Below are positions 59,705 through 64,000 of a DNA stretch of 64,000 nt, in pieces (positions within the stretch are counted from its first letter, which is position 1; each line of letters starts with the position of its first letter). Source of the stretch: Chloroflexota bacterium. GTDB taxonomy: Bacteria; Chloroflexota; Dehalococcoidia; Bin125. The DNA lies in the NCBI GenBank assembly GCA_009838735.1, contig VXQZ01000037.1:165370-229369 (forward strand), read 5' to 3'. The position numbers and the translations under genes were made by a program. The notes under the pieces were generated by a model. It had not been told where the DNA came from and ran no database searches. It worked only from the letters and a program-made list of their open reading frames with translations.

Positions 59705-61939
59705 TCAGTGCCGGCCCGGGCGCCACTCGATCAACTCGGTCTCCTCGGGCGTCGCCTCGATCCGGATGGGAAAGCGCTCGCCCTTGGCCAGCAGCAGCCC
59801 GTCCCCGCGGGGGCAAGAGACCAACCAGCGCTGCAGGTCCTCGGGCAGGTCGAAGGCATCGGCCACGGTCGAGATGGCGGCCGCGTCCTGCTGCAGCAGG
59901 AGCTTGAACGCGGCGTTCTGCAGCAGCGCTCTCCCTGAGTGCCCCGTGATAGTGCGCGAGTGGTCCTCGGACAGGAGATCCTGCACGTCCTGGGTGATGA
60001 ACTGCAGGCCCAGGCGGTGCTTGCGCGCCCGCTTGGCCATCGAGACCATGAACGCCGCGCCCTCGGGATGCTGCATGATCGACCAGACCTCGTCGACCAC
60101 CAAGAGGCGCGGTCGCGGGTCGCGGGCGGCCGCCGCCCAGACCGTCTCGGTACAGACCATCGCCGCCGCCGGCCGCAGCTCCGGTTCGAGCAGCCTGAGG
60201 TCGAAGACGGTGACCAGCGCCTCGTTGTGCAGCAGGTCGTCGCCCTCGTCGGAGAGCAGGTGGCGGAGACTGCCCGAGGCGAAGGGGCGCAGCAGCTTGG
60301 CCAGGCCCTCCGGGTCGTCTTCCTCGAGGAAGCGGTAGAAGTCTCGGAAGCCGGTGCGCTTCGAGGGCCGCGCGTAGTAGCTCGCCAGGGCGTGGTCCAG
60401 CGCGGCCCGCCGTTCGGCGCTCAGACGCTCGCCGATCATCACCTCAATCAGTCGGCGCAAAGAGCCGATCCGCTGGAGCAGCTCCTCGGGGTCCGAGCGA
60501 TCGAGCACGAACGGGTTCATGCCCTGTCCGGCCACGCCGGGCGAGACCACGCGCCCGCCGGCCGAGCGGGCCATGTCGGCGTACTCGCCCTCCGGGTCAA
60601 TCACATAGGCGACCACGCCCCGGCAGAGACCGCGCAGCACGCCCAGCTTGGTCGCGAACGACTTGCCGGAGCCCGAGCGGGCCAGCACGGCCGTGTTGGC
60701 GTTGAGATGGGTGCCGTCCCAGGGGTCGTAGACGATGGGCGCGCAGGCGCGCATGTCGATCCCGTAGAGCGCGCCCGAGCGGGTGTCGAGGTCGGGCGGC
60801 GAGAACGGGAAGCAACGGGCGACCGAGGACGTGTCCAATGTGCGCCAGGCGGCGACTGCGTTCAAGGACAGTGGCTGGGTCGAGAGCAGGCCCTCGCGCT
60901 GGCGGAAGGGCAAGGGGTCGAGCCGGCCCAGCGCGGCGGCGAAGTGGGCCGAGGCGCGCTGAGTCAGTTCGTCCAGGGTGTCGGGGTCGTCCGCGTGCAG
61001 GGTCAGCGAGAGCGAGGCGTGGAACAGCCGCTCGCGGCCGCGCTGCACGTCGTCCCTGAGCCGGCTCACGTCCTCCAGCGCGATCTCGGCCTCGGGCGAC
61101 ATCGTCTTGCCGCGCCTGAGCGAGAGCGAGCGGGCCGACTCGAAGCGCACCTTCTGCCACTCCAGCTGGCGGGCGGCCTGCTCCGAGGGGATCGGGCCCA
61201 GGTGCAGCGCGATGTCCATTGGCGCGCCGGTCGCCATCAGCTGCTGCAGGAAGCCGGGCGCGAGCGAACGCGGCCATTTCGCCAGGTGCAACGAGCGGGC
61301 CAACCGCCCTCCAAGTTGGATGTGACGCTGGTTGAGCTGGACCTCGACCGGTTCATCGCGGCCGCTTCGCGCGGGCGAGCCGCCCAGGGCCGCAGCGATC
61401 ACGAGGCGCTGGAGCGGTTCACCTTCTAGCGGATGGATCGAGAGGCCGGAGCGGGCCAGGAGGCCGCGCAACTCCTGGGCGTGCTCCTCCTCGCAGATCG
61501 CGTAGAAGCGGCGGTCCAAGATGCCTTCGCGCGACTCCAGTTCGGTCAAGAGCCGGCGCTGGGAGCGGGCCGCTTCGCGGGTCTGGTCGGGCAGGTCGCC
61601 GGGCTGGGCCTGTTCCAGTTCGCCCCGCATCCGTTCCAGGTCGGGCGGATGCTGGCGGACCAGCAGCTGCACGGGGAAGTCGCAGGCGTTGAGCAATCCC
61701 GCGAAGGCGCCCAGCTTGGGCCCGTCCAGTTCCAGCCCCATCAGCTCGGTCAGGGCGAGCTTGACCCCGTCCAGGCGCACCGGGCCGTCGGGCTCGACGT
61801 GCGAGAGCATGAAGCAGAGCGGCAGCTCGGGGAACTGCCTCTGTGGTTGTGGGTCCTCGGCTGGCTGCTCCGGCTCCTCGGCCTCGTCCGCATTGGGTGG
61901 TGCCTCCTGCACCGTCGGAATGGAAAACAGTCGTCTCAT
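59705..61939 (-). CDS. VirB4-like conjugation ATPase
   Basis: AVLARSGSGKSFATKLGVLRGLCRGVVAYVIDPEGEYADMARSAGG; PRLLVVDEVWSIMQHPEGAAFMVSMAKRARKHRLGLQFITQDVQDLL. Start set at MRRLFSIPTVQ (61939). Confidence 0.88.
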   Translation of the reverse strand: MRRLFSIPTVQEAPPNADEAEEPEQPAEDPQPQRQFPELPLCFMLSHVEPDGPVRLDGVKLALTELMGLELDGPKLGAFAGLLNACDFPVQLLVRQHPPDLERMRGELEQAQPGDLPDQTREAARSQRRLLTELESREGILDRRFYAICEEEHAQELRGLLARSGLSIHPLEGEPLQRLVIAAALGGSPARSGRDEPVEVQLNQRHIQLGGRLARSLHLAKWPRSLAPGFLQQLMATGAPMDIALHLGPIPSEQAARQLEWQKVRFESARSLSLRRGKTMSPEAEIALEDVSRLRDDVQRGRERLFHASLSLTLHADDPDTLDELTQRASAHFAAALGRLDPLPFRQREGLLSTQPLSLNAVAAWRTLDTSSVARCFPFSPPDLDTRSGALYGIDMRACAPIVYDPWDGTHLNANTAVLARSGSGKSFATKLGVLRGLCRGVVAYVIDPEGEYADMARSAGGRVVSPGVAGQGMNPFVLDRSDPEELLQRIGSLRRLIEVMIGERLSAERRAALDHALASYYARPSKRTGFRDFYRFLEEDDPEGLAKLLRPFASGSLRHLLSDEGDDLLHNEALVTVFDLRLLEPELRPAAAMVCTETVWAAAARDPRPRLLVVDEVWSIMQHPEGAAFMVSMAKRARKHRLGLQFITQDVQDLLSEDHSRTITGHSGRALLQNAAFKLLLQQDAAAISTVADAFDLPEDLQRWLVSCPRGDGLLLAKGERFPIRIEATPEETELIEWRPGRH

Positions 61940-61956
61940 GTTCGAGTTTCTTTCGT

Positions 61957-62283
61957 TCAGGAAAGCGGGATCGGGATCACGCCGGCCGAGATCAGCGCCG
62001 CCAGGCCCTTGGCCGAGAGCGCCACGCCGAGGCCCGCGATCGTGAGGAAGACGGCCGAGCGCCCACGGGCGCCGCGGCCCTCGGCGCCGTCGGCCATCAG
62101 CAGGAAGCCGGCCCAGACCATCCCGAACAGCGCTAGGCCGGAGGCGGCGTAGGCGACCGCGGTGAGCGCCGCGTCGAAGGCGTCGAGCATCGCCTGCTCG
62201 GATGCGTCCGCTTCGGGCGCGGCGGCGGTCGAGAGCAGCGCCGCCGCGCCCAGGGAGATGATCGAGATCAGTCGCCGCACCAT
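61957..62283 (-). CDS. VirB2/TrbC-like small two-TM pilin-like protein
   Basis: MVRRLISIISLGAAALLSTAAAPEADA...LTAVAYAASGLALFGMVWAGFLLMAD...AVFLTIAGLGVALSAKGLAALISAGV; position next to VirB4. Confidence 0.6.
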   Translation of the reverse strand: MVRRLISIISLGAAALLSTAAAPEADASEQAMLDAFDAALTAVAYAASGLALFGMVWAGFLLMADGAEGRGARGRSAVFLTIAGLGVALSAKGLAALISAGVIPIPLS

Positions 62284-64000
62284 TAGGGCCCCCAACCCAG
62301 GATCTGGAACAGCTCGTCCAGCTCCGCCTGCGAGAGCCGCGTCTGGATCGAAACGGGACGCTCTGGCTCCCGCTCCACGACCAGCGCGCGGTAGGCGTCG
62401 TCGGAGGCGATCGCGGATGCCAAGAGCAGCGACTCCGCACGCGTCTGACGCATCGCCGGGCGCTGGACCAGCTCGGCCCGCACGTGCTCGTCGTGAATGA
62501 TCTCGAGCATCACCTGCTTCTGCACCTGGGCCGCCGGGATCGAGAGCGTGGTGGAGATCGTCCAGGGGATCGGCTTGCCGTCCGCGTCGGCGACGATGAT
62601 CGTCTCGGAGACGGTCTGGCTCGTCCCCGGACGGGTCAGGGTGACGGTCTCCGTGCGCCGCTCAACCCGGCGCGGGCGGTGCGTCAGCTGGACCAGCGGC
62701 GGCAGCGCGATGCGCAAGTCGGCGCTCAGTTCCGTCGTGATCTCGACGGCCAGGATGCCGCTCTCAGCCGGCTGCGCCAGCGTTAAGCGGGTCTCGCCGT
62801 CGGGGACGAACACGGCCGTGGCCTCGTGTCCGCCGGCCGAGACCGTGAGCGTCCCGGACACGAGCGTGACCTGCGCCTCGAGCAGCGCCGTCTGGCTCAG
62901 TGCGCGGTGACCGGCTGCGGTCTGCAGCTCGACCTGCTCTTCGAGCGTCGCGACGCAGTCGGAGCGCACGCCGCCCTCGATCCGATCCGGACGCCAGACG
63001 AGCGAGACCAGTTGCAGGTCGCAGAGCTCACCCTCGACCGCTGGTAGTGGATAGGGCAGCTGATCGCCGGCGAGCGAGATCGCCCCGGCCTGGCCGTGCT
63101 CATCCCGCCAGGCGAAGGTGAACGAGGGCACCGGACCGTCCAAGGGCAGCAGGTAGCTCAACCGGCCACCCGTGCCCAGCGTGTTCTCGCGATGGAACTT
63201 GGGCTCGCGGCCGTCCGCGCCGCCGAAGGCGCGCACCTCGACCTCGAGGTTGGCCGCCGCCTTGAGCACGACCGTGGCCGCAGACGCAGTCACGGTCAGG
63301 CGCTCGATGAACAGCCGTCTGCCGGGGATCAGCGGCGACGGGTCGAACTCGATCTCGTCCGAGGTCCAGGTCTCCTCCTCGCCGTCGTCGGCCGAGGCCA
63401 GAGGCGGGCTGCAGACGACCACCGAGGCGACCACCGCCGCGGCGGCAGCCCCGCCCATGAGCCGCGGCCACCAAGCCGCTCGGTGTTCCCGTTGCTCCCG
63501 GGCGATGGTCTGCCTTGCCTCGTCGTACTCGTGCTTCGGTTGCTGCTTAGTGTCGCGCTTGCGGAACCAGTTGCGGGGCTTGAACGGCATCCGCTCGCCC
63601 CGCGTACGCGGCCGCGACGAGCGCTTGAGGTTGGCTAGCTTGCGCGCCCCGCGCCGGATCGGACCGGGTCGAGCTGCTGCCTTCTGGGTGGTGGTTTTCG
63701 CCGACACCTCTGCCACCGACAGGGCAACGCCGCCCACCGGTTCGTCGTCCGGCTGAGCCGGTTGACCCTTCACGGGAGGGGCTGGTGGTTGGGCCCGCAC
63801 CAGCTGAACCGGCGGACCCTGGAAGCGCCGCGGCCCGAAGCCGAAGCGCATCAGGTCTGCCGCCACCGCCGGCAGGCTGCGCCCACCGACCCGGCCCACG
63901 ATCAGCGCCACGCCGACCAGCGCGAAGACCAGACCGAGCCCCACTCGCACCGCCTCGGGACCGAACGGAGCGACCTGGTAGACGCCGTAGGCCAGCGCCG
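62283..64000 (-). CDS. Membrane-associated conjugation-module protein of unknown function, continues past the right edge
   Basis: Frame open to the window edge (ALAYGVYQVAPFGPEAVRVGLGLVFALVGVALIVGR...); TAATG-type overlap with the VirB2-like gene; beta-rich C-terminal half. Confidence 0.6.
   Translation of the reverse strand, partial: ALAYGVYQVAPFGPEAVRVGLGLVFALVGVALIVGRVGGRSLPAVAADLMRFGFGPRRFQGPPVQLVRAQPPAPPVKGQPAQPDDEPVGGVALSVAEVSAKTTTQKAAARPGPIRRGARKLANLKRSSRPRTRGERMPFKPRNWFRKRDTKQQPKHEYDEARQTIAREQREHRAAWWPRLMGGAAAAAVVASVVVCSPPLASADDGEEETWTSDEIEFDPSPLIPGRRLFIERLTVTASAATVVLKAAANLEVEVRAFGGADGREPKFHRENTLGTGGRLSYLLPLDGPVPSFTFAWRDEHGQAGAISLAGDQLPYPLPAVEGELCDLQLVSLVWRPDRIEGGVRSDCVATLEEQVELQTAAGHRALSQTALLEAQVTLVSGTLTVSAGGHEATAVFVPDGETRLTLAQPAESGILAVEITTELSADLRIALPPLVQLTHRPRRVERRTETVTLTRPGTSQTVSETIIVADADGKPIPWTISTTLSIPAAQVQKQVMLEIIHDEHVRAELVQRPAMRQTRAESLLLASAIASDDAYRALVVEREPERPVSIQTRLSQAELDELFQILGWGP

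Noticed and set aside
59939-61429. 496-aa plus-strand ORF
   Set aside because: Antisense to the VirB4-like gene with no recognisable motif.

Overview
High-GC bacterial window of 64 kb with no rRNA, tRNA or CRISPR array recognised by eye. Overall style suggests a Chloroflexota-like genome, but that is a weak inference. It falls into three blocks. (A) ~1-22.3 kb: surface/secreted proteins. These are two giant convergent RCC1-repeat proteins (one split by a single in-frame TAA), a membrane-anchored sugar-binding-like protein, fibronectin-III proteins, a 1422-aa tandem beta-repeat protein, a NarL-type two-component pair and an Ig-like surface protein. A short unnamed domain recurs in three of the block's proteins. 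(B) ~23.5-36.7 kb: one minus-strand operon of two half-size ABC exporters, two luciferase-like (LLM) oxidoreductases, a Dpp/Opp-type importer and two paralogous Tat/lipobox SBP_bac_5 proteins with Gln-rich tethers. An orphan C-terminal piece of an apparent MFS transporter lies at its 5' end. (C) ~36.73-64 kb: a probable integrative conjugative element whose large serine recombinase abuts the truncated MFS gene. It carries an ApeA-like HEPN protein, a PD-(D/E)XK/N6-adenine methylase plus pentapeptide membrane protein, a HigB/RelE-like toxin with an XRE + PD-(D/E)XK + HEPN-like fusion, a Gabija pair (GajA/GajB), a HepT/MntA pair, decayed defence relics, and a T4SS module (T4CP, VirB4, VirB2-like) running off the right edge. 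Best novelty candidates: the recombinase-disrupted MFS junction, the XRE-nuclease-HEPN fusion, the recurring unnamed domain, and the doubled SBP/LLM transport operon. All family calls come from reading the translations; no searches were run.
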